Of a stretch of 64,000 nt of DNA, positions 36,953 to 43,917 are shown piece by piece; the first letter of the stretch is position 1, and every line of letters begins with the position of its first letter. The DNA lies in NCBI RefSeq assembly GCF_023283825.1, contig NZ_JAKILD010000024.1, positions 1 through 64,000 of the forward strand, given 5' to 3'. The DNA comes from Shewanella olleyana (GTDB lineage Bacteria > Pseudomonadota > Gammaproteobacteria > Enterobacterales > Shewanellaceae). The notes below the pieces were generated by a model, which did not search any database, was not told where the DNA came from, and was given only the letters and a program-made list of their open reading frames with translations. The position numbers and the translations under genes are program-made.

Positions 36953-37951
36953 ATGACCACTTTTACCGCTATTAATCTTGTAAAACGCCCACAAGGCGGA
37001 CCGATTACTGCTGATATTTTTGAAATCGTCCAAAAACCTATGCCTGTGGTAAAGCCAGGTCAATTGCTGATTAAACAGAATTTTATGTCGCTAGACCCAG
37101 CGATGTTCGGTTGGATGCAACCCGATACCGACAGTTATATTCCTCCTGTAAATCTTGGCGATGTCATGCGCAGTAGCGGCGTAGGCGAAGTGGTTGAAAG
37201 TAATCATCCAGACTTTAAAGCCGGCGATCGCGTGATGGGCATGATGGGTTGGCAAGAGTTCTTTTTAACTGACGGCAAAGGCATCAATAAAATTGATGCA
37301 CCGTTACCTGATGAAGCCATTTTATCTGTTTTCGCATTGCCAGGCCTAACCGCCACTCAAGGACTATTTAACGTCGGTAAGCCAAAAGCTGGCGAAACCA
37401 TCATAGTAACCGGAGCTGCAGGTTCTGTAGGTTCAATTGTGGGTCAACTGGCTAAAGCAGATGGTTTACATGTTATTGGTGTTGTTGGCAGTGATGAAAA
37501 AGCAGATTGGATTGTAAACGAGCTAGGTTTTGACTCTGCCATTAATTATAAAACTGCAGATTTAGAAGCTGAGTTAGACAGACTCGCGCCACAAGGCATC
37601 GATTTATTTTTTGAAAATACTGCAGGTCCAATTCAAAGTCTAATTGTCGACAGAATGAATCCACACGGAAGAGTGATGGTATGCGGCTTAATTGCTGATT
37701 ACAGCAAGCAAACACCCGCTCCAGGACCAAGTTGGATGAATATTCTTAAAAGACGTATCACCGTTCAAGGTTTTACTATGCCTGATCACTTTGGTGAAGT
37801 GCCAAGCCTATTAGAAAAACTGACTCCCTATGTACTGCAAGGGAAAATCAAACATCGCTCGCATGTACTTGAGGGGCTTGAGTCTTCTATTAATGGCTTA
37901 AACCTGTTCTTTACCGGTGACAATAAAGGTAAGTTAATGGTTAAGCTTTAA
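36953..37951 (+). CDS. NADP-dependent medium-chain oxidoreductase (CurA/YncB-like)
   Basis: 332 residues of the zinc-independent MDR family that reduces alkenal/enone double bonds using NADPH. The opening INLVKRPQGGPITADIFEI is characteristic of the CurA/leukotriene B4 dehydrogenase branch. The Rossmann motif VTGAAGSVGSIVGQLAK lies near residues 151-167 and the product-site region VCGLIADYS near 243. No catalytic zinc Cys/His set is present. Probably regulated by the divergent LysR protein. A strong terminator follows. Confidence 0.92.
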   Translation: MTTFTAINLVKRPQGGPITADIFEIVQKPMPVVKPGQLLIKQNFMSLDPAMFGWMQPDTDSYIPPVNLGDVMRSSGVGEVVESNHPDFKAGDRVMGMMGWQEFFLTDGKGINKIDAPLPDEAILSVFALPGLTATQGLFNVGKPKAGETIIVTGAAGSVGSIVGQLAKADGLHVIGVVGSDEKADWIVNELGFDSAINYKTADLEAELDRLAPQGIDLFFENTAGPIQSLIVDRMNPHGRVMVCGLIADYSKQTPAPGPSWMNILKRRITVQGFTMPDHFGEVPSLLEKLTPYVLQGKIKHRSHVLEGLESSINGLNLFFTGDNKGKLMVKL

Positions 37952-37996
37952 TCATTGCAGAATTATTCAATACTTCTTATTGAGCAACATAAACGT

Positions 37997-38029
37997 AAAA
38001 CCGCACTAAAGAGATTTAGTGCGGTTTTT
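37997..38029 (+). terminator. Terminator of the oxidoreductase gene
   Basis: A perfect 14-bp stem (AAAACCGCACTAAA / TTTAGTGCGGTTTT) with loop GAGA and a T-run lies about 45 bases past the stop. Confidence 0.92.
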
Positions 38030-38047
38030 GATTAAAAGCGGGTTCAC

Positions 38048-38176
38048 TTTGATTAAGCACTCTGATTAAGCACTCTTATCAAGGGCTTTTGTTAAGAGCT
38101 TTGATTGAGAGCTTTGATTTAGTGCTTATATTCAATAGTTGATTAAGCACTTTGATAAACAACCTTAATTGAGGAT
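38048..38176 (+). repeat. Degenerate 13-bp tandem repeat (minisatellite)
   Basis: About ten consecutive units close to TTTGATTAAGCAC follow with a 13-base period (starts at 38048, 38061, 38074, 38087, 38100, 38113, 38126, then one 12-base unit, 38151, 38164). Early copies are near-identical and later ones have drifted. It lies between the oxidoreductase terminator and the DUF924 pseudogene. No coding frame runs through it. Confidence 0.85.
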
Positions 38177-38221
38177 TTTGATTTATTTTTAAAATTGGAT
38201 AACTAAAAAACTTAAAACAAC

Positions 38222-38778
38222 TCAAAACAACGACCCGGGTTGCTTCAAAAAAGCAATTTCAGCATCAGTAGATTCACGCCCTAAAATTTGATTTCTATGT
38301 GGATAGCGACCGTATTTTTCGATAATTTCATAGTGTTTAATTTCAAACTGGTAATTTGACTCCAGTCCATCTTGATTAAACAGGATTAAAGCTTGCTGAT
38401 GGACAATCATCGACTCACTGTGCATAAAAGGCATATATAAAAAACTACGCTCGATGGGCGACAACTGTTTATCTTGGCTTTGAGCTACCGCCTCTTGGGC
38501 TAACGCCAATGCTAGAGGATCTGATTGAAATGCTTTAGGTGAATACCTAAAAATATTTCGAGAGAACTGATCTAAAACAATCACCTCAGCAAGTCGACCT
38601 AAAGGAGAGCTCCGCCATTCATAGAGTTCACCAGCCATTGATTTGCTATGTAAGCTAGCAAATTTAGTCATGATTACTCGGTCATGATTACGCGGTCATG
38701 ATTAGCATCCTTTTTAAACCACATAGCTTTATCTATTTCTTCGAACCAAAATGAAATCACTTGATGATAATCATTCAT
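38222..38778 (-). pseudogene. DUF924 family protein gene, frameshifted by a 14-bp duplication
   Basis: The N-terminal part starts at an ATG at 38778 (MNDYHQVISFWFEEIDKAMW) and stops at 38674 after 34 residues. The rest (SMAGELYEWRSSPLGRLAEVIVLDQFSRNIFR onward) continues in another frame from 38671 to 38222. At the break a 14-base unit is present in two full copies plus ten bases. Removing one unit joins both parts in frame and gives a full-length DUF924 protein of about 180 residues. The downstream 149-residue frame could still be translated from its own ATG at 38671. Function of the family is unknown. Confidence 0.85.
38667..38704 (-). repeat. 14-bp direct repeat causing the DUF924 frameshift
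   Basis: Plus-strand units GTCATGATTACTCG (38667-38680) and GTCATGATTACGCG (38681-38694) are followed by the first ten bases again (38695-38704). Fourteen is not a multiple of three, so copy number decides whether the gene reads through. Confidence 0.9.
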
Positions 38779-38872
38779 CGCTTACCTCAATTTACTTGCC
38801 TATATTCAGTAACTTTATAATAGTATGCTAGATTTAAAATAAGCGTTAACCTTTATCAATCATGGAACATAT

Positions 38873-39301
38873 ATGGCAGACACCCCTCAATCTTCTCCTG
38901 ATGCCATAAGAAACGATCCATTGATTAAAAAAGTGATCGAGCGCGCGCCATCCAATATCGCAGCCAGTTTTACCGATGAGCAATTAAAAGCGATTAAAAT
39001 GTCATTAGGCCCAAATACCTGGGGCGGTCACTTTATCGATAGTCGTGGCACCTTTAAATTCCCGTTCATTAAATGGCGCTTCTATTACGTATTTCTACTA
39101 GGTAAAAACAAACGAGCTTATACAAGGCGAGAAAAGAACATGTCAATGTTGATGATGTTTGCCACCGTCGGCGGATTTATACTCATCAGCATGCTATTTG
39201 GATTACTGATGCTTTACCTGTTGAAGTCAGCACTGGGAATCGATTTATTTCCAGATACGTCGTTAGGCATTTGGGATAGTGTTAAAAGTTACTTTGACTA
39301 A
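38873..39301 (+). CDS. Conserved hypothetical membrane protein
   Basis: 142 residues. A soluble N-terminal half contains a short helical motif (SNIAASFTDEQLKAIKMSL) and FKFPFIKWRFYYVFLLGKNKR, then a basic stretch (TRREKN). One or two C-terminal transmembrane segments lie near residues 95-125 (MLMMFATVGGFILISMLFG). I do not recognise a named family. It stands alone; the start at 38873 lies 95 bases from the divergent DUF924 gene. Confidence 0.75.
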   Translation: MADTPQSSPDAIRNDPLIKKVIERAPSNIAASFTDEQLKAIKMSLGPNTWGGHFIDSRGTFKFPFIKWRFYYVFLLGKNKRAYTRREKNMSMLMMFATVGGFILISMLFGLLMLYLLKSALGIDLFPDTSLGIWDSVKSYFD

Positions 39302-39516
39302 GGTGTTTGGTTTTAATTCAAGTGGATAATTTGAACTCTATTAGTGGTGAGTTTTGAGTTGTGAGGCAGTAACGCAAATTAAGGTGTGAGCAATGCTGCC
39401 AGCTTACTTAAGCCATTGTGCTAAAAACTAAAATTACACAAAGTGAGTGCGCAAAGAGTTGTTAATCACGCTTAAATTTCTCATTAGTTAACCCTTCGCA
39501 CAAACAATTATACTCT

Positions 39517-39568
39517 GACTAATAAGGATAGGCCGCGCGCAGCAATTCCTTATCCTTAATACTTAGGC
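39517..39568 (-). other. Degenerate attC-like site at the distal end of the cassette cluster
   Basis: On the minus strand the site starts GCCTAAG (one base off GCCTAAC), then an imperfect hairpin ATTAAGGATAAGG / CCTATCCTTATT with one extra base in one arm, and ends near ATTAGTC in place of GTTRRRY. The R'' bases complement the TTAGGC that opens the adjacent cassette, as expected for a cassette's own site. The terminal GTT is damaged, so it may be inactive. Confidence 0.55.
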
Positions 39569-39572
39569 AAAT

Positions 39573-39989
39573 TTACCACTCCGGCTCAGGATATTGCTCT
39601 GGCTTAACACCAGCTTCTTTTACTAATCTAGGATATTCTTCCCCATCTACGAATGGCTTAGGTTTACTGCGAGATTTAGATACCTGAAATATCCAGTCAT
39701 CACCATAGTCGAACCAGTAAAATAGTTTTTTACCTTTCGGCAGTGGAAATAAACCATATAACTCAGTATCGAGAGAGTTTGTGCGGTCATCGAACGATTC
39801 TCGACTCGAACCAAACTCTCGACGAGAAATGAAAAATTGAGATAAGTGCTCATTATCAAAACCGACCGCATTAAGAATGATCTCATTCAGTTCACGTAAT
39901 GATGTATTTTGCGATAACTCTATTTCACAACTCCAGTCTTCATAAGCATAAAAGCCTGAAACTAGGCTGGCTTTAATTGATATGTACAT
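39573..39989 (-). CDS. pRiA4b ORF-3-like (IS1096 TnpR-like) protein, cassette-borne
   Basis: 138 residues. The C-terminal half has LFYWFDYGDDWIFQVSK and PKPFVDGEEYPRLV, typical of the plasmid pRiA4b ORF-3-like domain, also found as an IS1096 passenger. The biochemical function is unknown. The ATG lies 13 bases after a perfect GTTAGGC attC end and the stop is followed at once by another attC-like site, so this is a complete gene cassette on the minus strand. Confidence 0.8.
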   Translation of the reverse strand: MYISIKASLVSGFYAYEDWSCEIELSQNTSLRELNEIILNAVGFDNEHLSQFFISRREFGSSRESFDDRTNSLDTELYGLFPLPKGKKLFYWFDYGDDWIFQVSKSRSKPKPFVDGEEYPRLVKEAGVKPEQYPEPEW

Positions 39990-40002
39990 ACTTTCCTCAT
40001 TT

Positions 40003-40104
40003 GCCTAACCGCCCATTTAAGGGGCTGATAATCGTTTGTTAAAATGTGTAGCGAAGCGAAACCGAGCAAAGTGGTAGCACTCTCGCTTCAAATTCTCGTT
40101 AGGC
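40003..40104 (-). other. attC recombination site (102 bp, VCR-like end)
   Basis: On the minus strand it begins GCCTAAC and ends GTTAGGC, perfect RYYYAAC and GTTRRRY cores. An inner pair GAAGCGA / TCGCTTC forms the central stem. The 3' end reads CAGCCCCTTAAATGGGCG before the core, much like the end of Vibrio cholerae VCR sites as I recall them. It directly precedes the pRiA4b-like cassette gene. Confidence 0.8.
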
Positions 40105-40123
40105 GTTCTAAATAAACAACCCT

Positions 40124-40180
40124 GTGCGAAGCCGCATGCAGTGTGATGTGGGAACTGGGGGCTAGATACCTCCGGCCACC
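40124..40180. other. Unexplained GC-rich segment between cassette gene and attC
   Basis: Sequence from GTGCGAAGCCGCATGC to CCTCCGGCCACC is more GC-rich than its surroundings and can form local hairpins (GGGG..CCTCC). It has no coding frame. The GTGCG opening recalls group II intron 5' ends, and group IIC introns are known to insert at attC sites, but no domain V or reverse transcriptase is visible. Confidence 0.25.
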
Positions 40181-40208
40181 AGATTAACAGCCGTATTAAC
40201 GCTCGACT

Positions 40209-40469
40209 TTAATCCCATGGTAGTTTTGGCAACCTTTTGAGAGCCTTAATATAGCGAGCTTCATCATAAGGCTTACCTTCCTTTAAAGTGCCAAATATTT
40301 CAACACTAACAGCACACCCAATAAGATTCATCGACTTTTCTTCTGAAAAACCTTCAGAAAGTAAACGGTTCAACGCCTCTTTTACTTGTGGTGGATTATT
40401 ATCATTAAGCTGATTACTCACGATTTCCATCATCAAAGCATGGAGACTAGCTTTACTTTCTTCTTCCAT
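40209..40469 (-). CDS. Hypothetical 86-residue cassette protein
   Basis: A small acidic, mostly helical protein (MEEESKASLHALMMEIV ... LIGCAVSVEIFGTLKEGKPYDEARYIKALKRLP). The family is conserved-looking but I cannot name it. The frame is open three codons upstream from a GTG, but the ATG at 40469 has an AGGTG site at good spacing and is preferred. It lies just after attC 40499-40553, so it is the first gene of its cassette. A further 105 bases of non-coding, GC-rich sequence separate the stop from the next attC. Confidence 0.72.
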   Translation of the reverse strand: MEEESKASLHALMMEIVSNQLNDNNPPQVKEALNRLLSEGFSEEKSMNLIGCAVSVEIFGTLKEGKPYDEARYIKALKRLPKLPWD

Positions 40470-40498
40470 AAAGAGCACCTATTTATCTAGTAATTAGC

Positions 40499-40553
40499 GG
40501 TTAACGTGAATCAGGCGCCGCAGAAGGTGGTCGCCTGCATTCACTTGTTATGC
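40499..40553 (-). other. attC recombination site (55 bp)
   Basis: On the minus strand: GCATAAC, arm AAGTGAATGCAGGCG, a 14-base loop, arm CGCCTGATTCAC, GTTAACC. The arms pair with a single unpaired G, the extrahelical-base feature of attC. The stop codon of the membrane-protein cassette lies within the first core, as is common in cassettes. Confidence 0.82.
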
Positions 40554-40943
40554 TGCTGATTCCTTAATACGTGAGGAAACAATGAATACTAAGGCTAGAA
40601 TTATAACTATGCTGTCCAGTATTACTGCAGGTGCCACTACATTCAAGAATGCTTGACCATAAATTAATATGAGCGTGACAAAGACTGCCTTACTTATTGT
40701 TGCTATGGAAATGCAAAAGACACGGTATGTTTCATTAAGCGCACCACAGATAAGGATAATACCGACAAGTCCAACTAGTGCTGACCAGCTACGAATGAGC
40801 AAGGTTTCTAAAACACCTTCAAAAGATGCTCCAAACATTGACTCAATAGCCTCCTGAGGGGCAAATAGACCGTAGAACATAGTTGCAGTCATTCCCCCAG
40901 AGAGCAGCATTACCCACTTGATATTGTTTATTATAAAATTCAT
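40548..40943 (-). CDS. Small four-TM membrane protein, cassette-borne
   Basis: 131 residues with about four hydrophobic segments (VMLLSGGMTATMFYGLF, ALVGLVGIILICGAL, AVFVTLILIYGQAFL, SIVIILALVFIVSS). No family assigned. The frame extends upstream to 40997, but the ATG at 40943 has GGAGTG at correct spacing and opens MNFIINNIKW, so it is chosen. The stop is embedded in the downstream attC core. Cassette proteins of this type are usually of unknown function. Confidence 0.75.
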   Translation of the reverse strand: MNFIINNIKWVMLLSGGMTATMFYGLFAPQEAIESMFGASFEGVLETLLIRSWSALVGLVGIILICGALNETYRVFCISIATISKAVFVTLILIYGQAFLNVVAPAVILDSIVIILALVFIVSSRIKESAA

Positions 40944-40985
40944 ATCACACTCCGTGTGTTTGGTATGGATAGTTACTCTGATTAT

Positions 40986-41078
40986 GCTTAGCGGCAACAG
41001 CGGCAGACTTGTAGCGGCAAAGCCGCGGAAAAGCAGTCCAGCGCAAACAGTGCGCGATGCTGCTTGGCCTTGTTAACC
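40986..41078 (-). other. Probable degenerate attC site (93 bp)
   Basis: The minus strand reads GGTTAAC AAGGCCAAGCAGC ... GTCTGCCGCTGTTGCC GCTAAGC. The first core fits; the last has GCT in place of GTT. Arms pair only partly (GGC..AGC segments). Position immediately upstream of a cassette gene and the GC-rich, structured body support the call, but it may be inactive. Confidence 0.45.
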
Positions 41079-41083
41079 AAAAC

Positions 41084-41149
41084 TAACATGCCACCCATGA
41101 ATAATTAACATGCCACCCATAAATAATTAACATGCCACCCATAATTAAT
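41084..41149. repeat. Three tandem 22-bp REP-like repeats at the transposon end
   Basis: Units TAACATGCCACCCATGAATAAT (first 20 bases shared in form), at 41084, 41106 and 41128, are nearly identical. The reversed motif ATGGGTGGCCATGTTATT occurs at the other end of the transposase unit (about 42386-42403) and a variant at 43079-43096. They look like the terminal repeats recognised by the Y1 transposase. Confidence 0.75.
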
Positions 41150-41342
41150 AAAAGCAACACGACTCATTTCGATGTCTTACTTGATACTGATATTAAGCCG
41201 GACGAACCATCCAACTTCACTGCTGATATGCAAAAATAAGCGCTAACTTTGTCGTATCTATTATTCTATGAATTTAACACAGCAGAAAAGCCTGATAACT
41301 ATCAAGCGTAAAATATGAAGTGATTAAATCAGAGAGGTGGTG

Positions 41343-42320
41343 CTAGGCGCTCAGCCATTTTTGGCAGTTAGCTGCGCTTTGTCGTCGTTTACGGTCGACA
41401 TGTTCACAATATTCAGTCAGCGCTGGCAGTGAGCCAACCGCGCCTTTAAATAATGCCTCAAACTCTGTAGTGATTTTTAACCAGTTTTCAGCGGGAATAT
41501 TCAGTCGATTAAGAATGTGCTGGCTACTCATACTTATCGCGCCACGCTTGTCATCTCGAATAATGCGTCCTGTATCCTCAACAAGTACGATGTAGTCTTT
41601 CACACTGTACATTAACCCGTTAGGCATGTTCTTACGTTCATTACCCACAAATGGCAATAATTCAGCAGGTTGCTCACCTTTGATTGCTGAGTTTATTCGG
41701 CGTTGAATACTGGTGTAATCTGACGTTTCGGGAGTCGTCGCCATTTGGGCTCGAACAGGGTTTAAATCCACGTAGGCCATACAAGCTAATACAGCAGCCT
41801 CATCAAGCAGTGCTTGGGACTTAAACCGCCCTTCCCAAAATCGACCGGTACATTTATCTTCTTTATTCGCCATGCGAGCAATGGGCTCACTGAGTGAGCG
41901 CATAAACCAGCTGATATCAATTAAACGTTGCCTGTACTGGCTTATACTGTCATTCACTGTCTTTAATTCAAATTCATTTAGGTCTTCACCTTTAATAAAT
42001 TTGTGAGTTAACAACGTCCCTTTAAAACCCTTATGCCACTGAAGCAGCACCTCTTTATCTGTCCAGAGCTTCGCTTTATCAGCATCAACTTTTAACACCA
42101 CATGTAAATGGTTACTCATCACTGCATAAGCACAAATATCAATCGCAAAAATGGTTGCCAATTCTACAATACGTGAATCAACCCACTCTCGGCGATGTTC
42201 AAAGTTCTCACCTGTCGATTTATCAAAGCCACACAAAAAGGCCTTACGTACCACACGCGAACAACAGTGATAGTAAGGTGTATCTTCTAAACTCACGAGG
42301 GTTTGTCTTGGTCTAGCCAT
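41343..42320 (-). CDS. Y1 (HUH) transposase, REP-associated/IS200-like, full-length copy
   Basis: 325 residues from the ATG at 42320 (MARPRQTLVSLEDTPYYHC); a TTG two codons upstream is also open. The HUH motif appears as SNHLHVVLKVD near residues 72-82. The catalytic Tyr helix region is likely LACMAYVDLNPVRAQM near residues 185-200, typical of transposases in the Y1_Tnp/TnpA_REP group. These are single-strand DNA transposases. The unit is bounded by REP-like repeats on both sides. It is inserted within the cassette cluster. Confidence 0.88.
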   Translation of the reverse strand: MARPRQTLVSLEDTPYYHCCSRVVRKAFLCGFDKSTGENFEHRREWVDSRIVELATIFAIDICAYAVMSNHLHVVLKVDADKAKLWTDKEVLLQWHKGFKGTLLTHKFIKGEDLNEFELKTVNDSISQYRQRLIDISWFMRSLSEPIARMANKEDKCTGRFWEGRFKSQALLDEAAVLACMAYVDLNPVRAQMATTPETSDYTSIQRRINSAIKGEQPAELLPFVGNERKNMPNGLMYSVKDYIVLVEDTGRIIRDDKRGAISMSSQHILNRLNIPAENWLKITTEFEALFKGAVGSLPALTEYCEHVDRKRRQSAANCQKWLSA

Positions 42321-42385
42321 CTTCAAATACCATTTTTAAAGGGTAAATAAAGCCTAGTTTAGTGTTAGATATTTAACCAGCTAAA

Positions 42386-42403
42386 ATGGGTGGCCATGTT
42401 ATT
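42386..42403. repeat. Right end repeat of the full-length transposase unit
   Basis: ATGGGTGGCCATGTTATT is the inverse of the 22-bp repeats at 41084-41149, with one inserted base. The truncated second transposase copy ends exactly here, marking the boundary of the element. Confidence 0.65.
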
Positions 42404-43013
42404 AGGTGTAATCTGACGCTTCAGGAGTCGCTGCCATTTGAGCGCGAATAGGGTTCAAATCCACATAGGCCATACAGGCTAATACAGCTGCTTCATCCAA
42501 TAATGCCTGAGATTTAAACCTCCCTTCCCAAAACCGACCGGTACATTTATCTTCTTTATTCGCCATTCTAGCAATGGGCTCACTGAGTGAACGCATAAAC
42601 CAACTGATATCAATTAACCGGTGTCTGTACTGGGTTATACTGTCATTCACTGTCTTTAATTCAAATTCATTAAGGTCTTCACCTTTAATAAATTTGTGAG
42701 TTAACAAGGTCCCTTTAAAGCCCTTATGCCACTGAACCAGTACTTCTTTATCTGTCCAGAGCTTCGCTTTATCAGCATCAACTTTCAACACCACATGTAA
42801 ATGATTGCTCATCACTGCATAAGCACAAATATCAATCGCAAAAATGGTCGCCAATTCTACAATACGTGAATCAACCCACTCTCGGCGATGCTCAAAGTTC
42901 TCACCTGTCGATTTATCAAAGCCACACAAAAACGCCTTACGTACCACACGAGAACAACAGTGGTAGTAAGGCGTGTCTTCTAAGCTCACGAGGGTTTGTC
43001 TTGGTCTAGCCAT
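42402..43013 (-). pseudogene. Truncated second copy of the Y1 transposase
   Basis: From an ATG at 43013 it repeats the first about 203 residues of the full copy almost exactly (few substitutions such as LLQWHKG to LVQWHKG). It stops where the end repeat of the neighbouring element begins, just after the codons for SDYT. About 120 C-terminal residues are missing. The upstream 60-70 bases are also duplicated. It may still make a short protein, but lacks the C-terminal domain. Confidence 0.9.
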
Positions 43014-43078
43014 CTTCAAATACCATTTTGAAAGGGTAAATAAAGCCTAGTTCAGTGTTGAATATTTAACCAGCTAAA

Positions 43079-43096
43079 ATGGGTGACCATGTTATT
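43079..43096. repeat. End repeat of the truncated transposase unit
   Basis: ATGGGTGACCATGTTATT, a one-base variant of the repeat at 42386-42403, marks the outer end of the second element, directly abutting the IS91-like relic. Confidence 0.6.
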
Positions 43097-43652
43097 ATGG
43101 CTAAAGTCTGGCGGACTAGATTGCTGAAAAAGCTTTCCGTTGAGCTAAATGGCAAGTTACCTAACGCTATCCCCACAAAATGGGTGGTTGACTGCCAACA
43201 TGTTGGCAGAGGGTTACCCGCACTGAAGTACCTCTCATGCTACCTTTATCGTGGCGTACTGCCTGACAAAAGCATCATCAGTGAAGTTGATGGTCAAATC
43301 AGTTTCGAGTATCAAAATAGCCAAACCAACAGCACAGAGATACGCACTTTACCTACTACCCAATTTTTATGGTTAGTGCTGCAACATGTGCTGCCTAAAG
43401 GCTTAAGACGTAGCAGAGACTCTTAACAATGAAAGTGGTTTGTTGCGAGGCAATACTGCCAAGCTGCGACAACGAATACGATTAATGCTTGCCGTTGCTG
43501 GTGTGAAGTTGATGCCGTTCGAAAACATCACCCAAACCCAAGCCATACGACCTTGCCCTTGCTGCCAACAGCCGATGACATTTATAGGGGGGCATACGCG
43601 ACCGACAAGCTTAATTAGGCAAAACAAAACGTGGCCTAACGCCACAGTTTAA
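43097..43652 (+). pseudogene. IS91-family transposase relic
   Basis: The first frame (to 43426) has WVVDCQHVGRGLPALKYLS and CYLYRGVLPDKSII, then FLWLVLQHVLPKGLRR, all typical of the C-terminal half of IS91/IS801-type transposases. It breaks near 43423 and resumes in another frame (GLLRGNTAKLRQRIRLML and a CPCCQQPM cysteine motif) to 43652. About 13 bases appear to have been inserted at the break. The N-terminal catalytic half is missing. Oriented opposite to the cassettes. Confidence 0.85.
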
Positions 43653-43860
43653 GCCTAAAGGTGATAAAGCCTGCACGGTAAAATGTAGAGTAATGAAAGT
43701 ATAAGGAGGTGGTAAGACATTGATATATTAGTGTAAATGAATTAGCCCATGAGGCTAAGGGATCACTACGGCCGCGAGTAAAATTAGCGGCACTGGCACA
43801 CACCTTAAAAGCGTAAGTTCTTACGCCGATATTTACTATATAAAGGTATCACTCAGGCTT
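43653..43860. other. Non-coding stretch between IS91 relic and attC
   Basis: No frame of interest. A 7-bp perfect hairpin GCGTAAG / CTTACGC at 43811-43826, followed on the minus strand by TTTTAAGG, could be a weak terminator. The rest may be the 3' remnant of the IS91-like element. Confidence 0.4.
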
Positions 43861-43916
43861 GTTCAACACTTGGGATAAGGACGCGGCTGCGCGCGGCCTA
43901 TCCTTATTTGTTATGT
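43861..43916 (-). other. attC recombination site (56 bp) of the lipoprotein cassette
   Basis: The minus strand reads ACATAAC, arm AAATAAGGATAGG, a GC-rich loop, arm CCTTATCC with one extrahelical A, and ends GTTGAAC, a perfect GTTRRRY. The opening ACATAAC is the exact complement of the GTTATGT at the start of the same cassette (44771-44777), the diagnostic link between a cassette's first bases and its own attC. It begins one base after the lipoprotein stop. Confidence 0.82.
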
Positions 43917-43917
43917 G

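Noticed and set aside
38048..38176. Possible CRISPR array
   Set aside because: The 13-bp units are contiguous with no spacers and drift between copies; no cas genes are nearby.
43403..43645. Minus-strand frame over the IS91 relic
   Set aside because: No family resemblance; the plus strand reads clear IS91 transposase motifs here.
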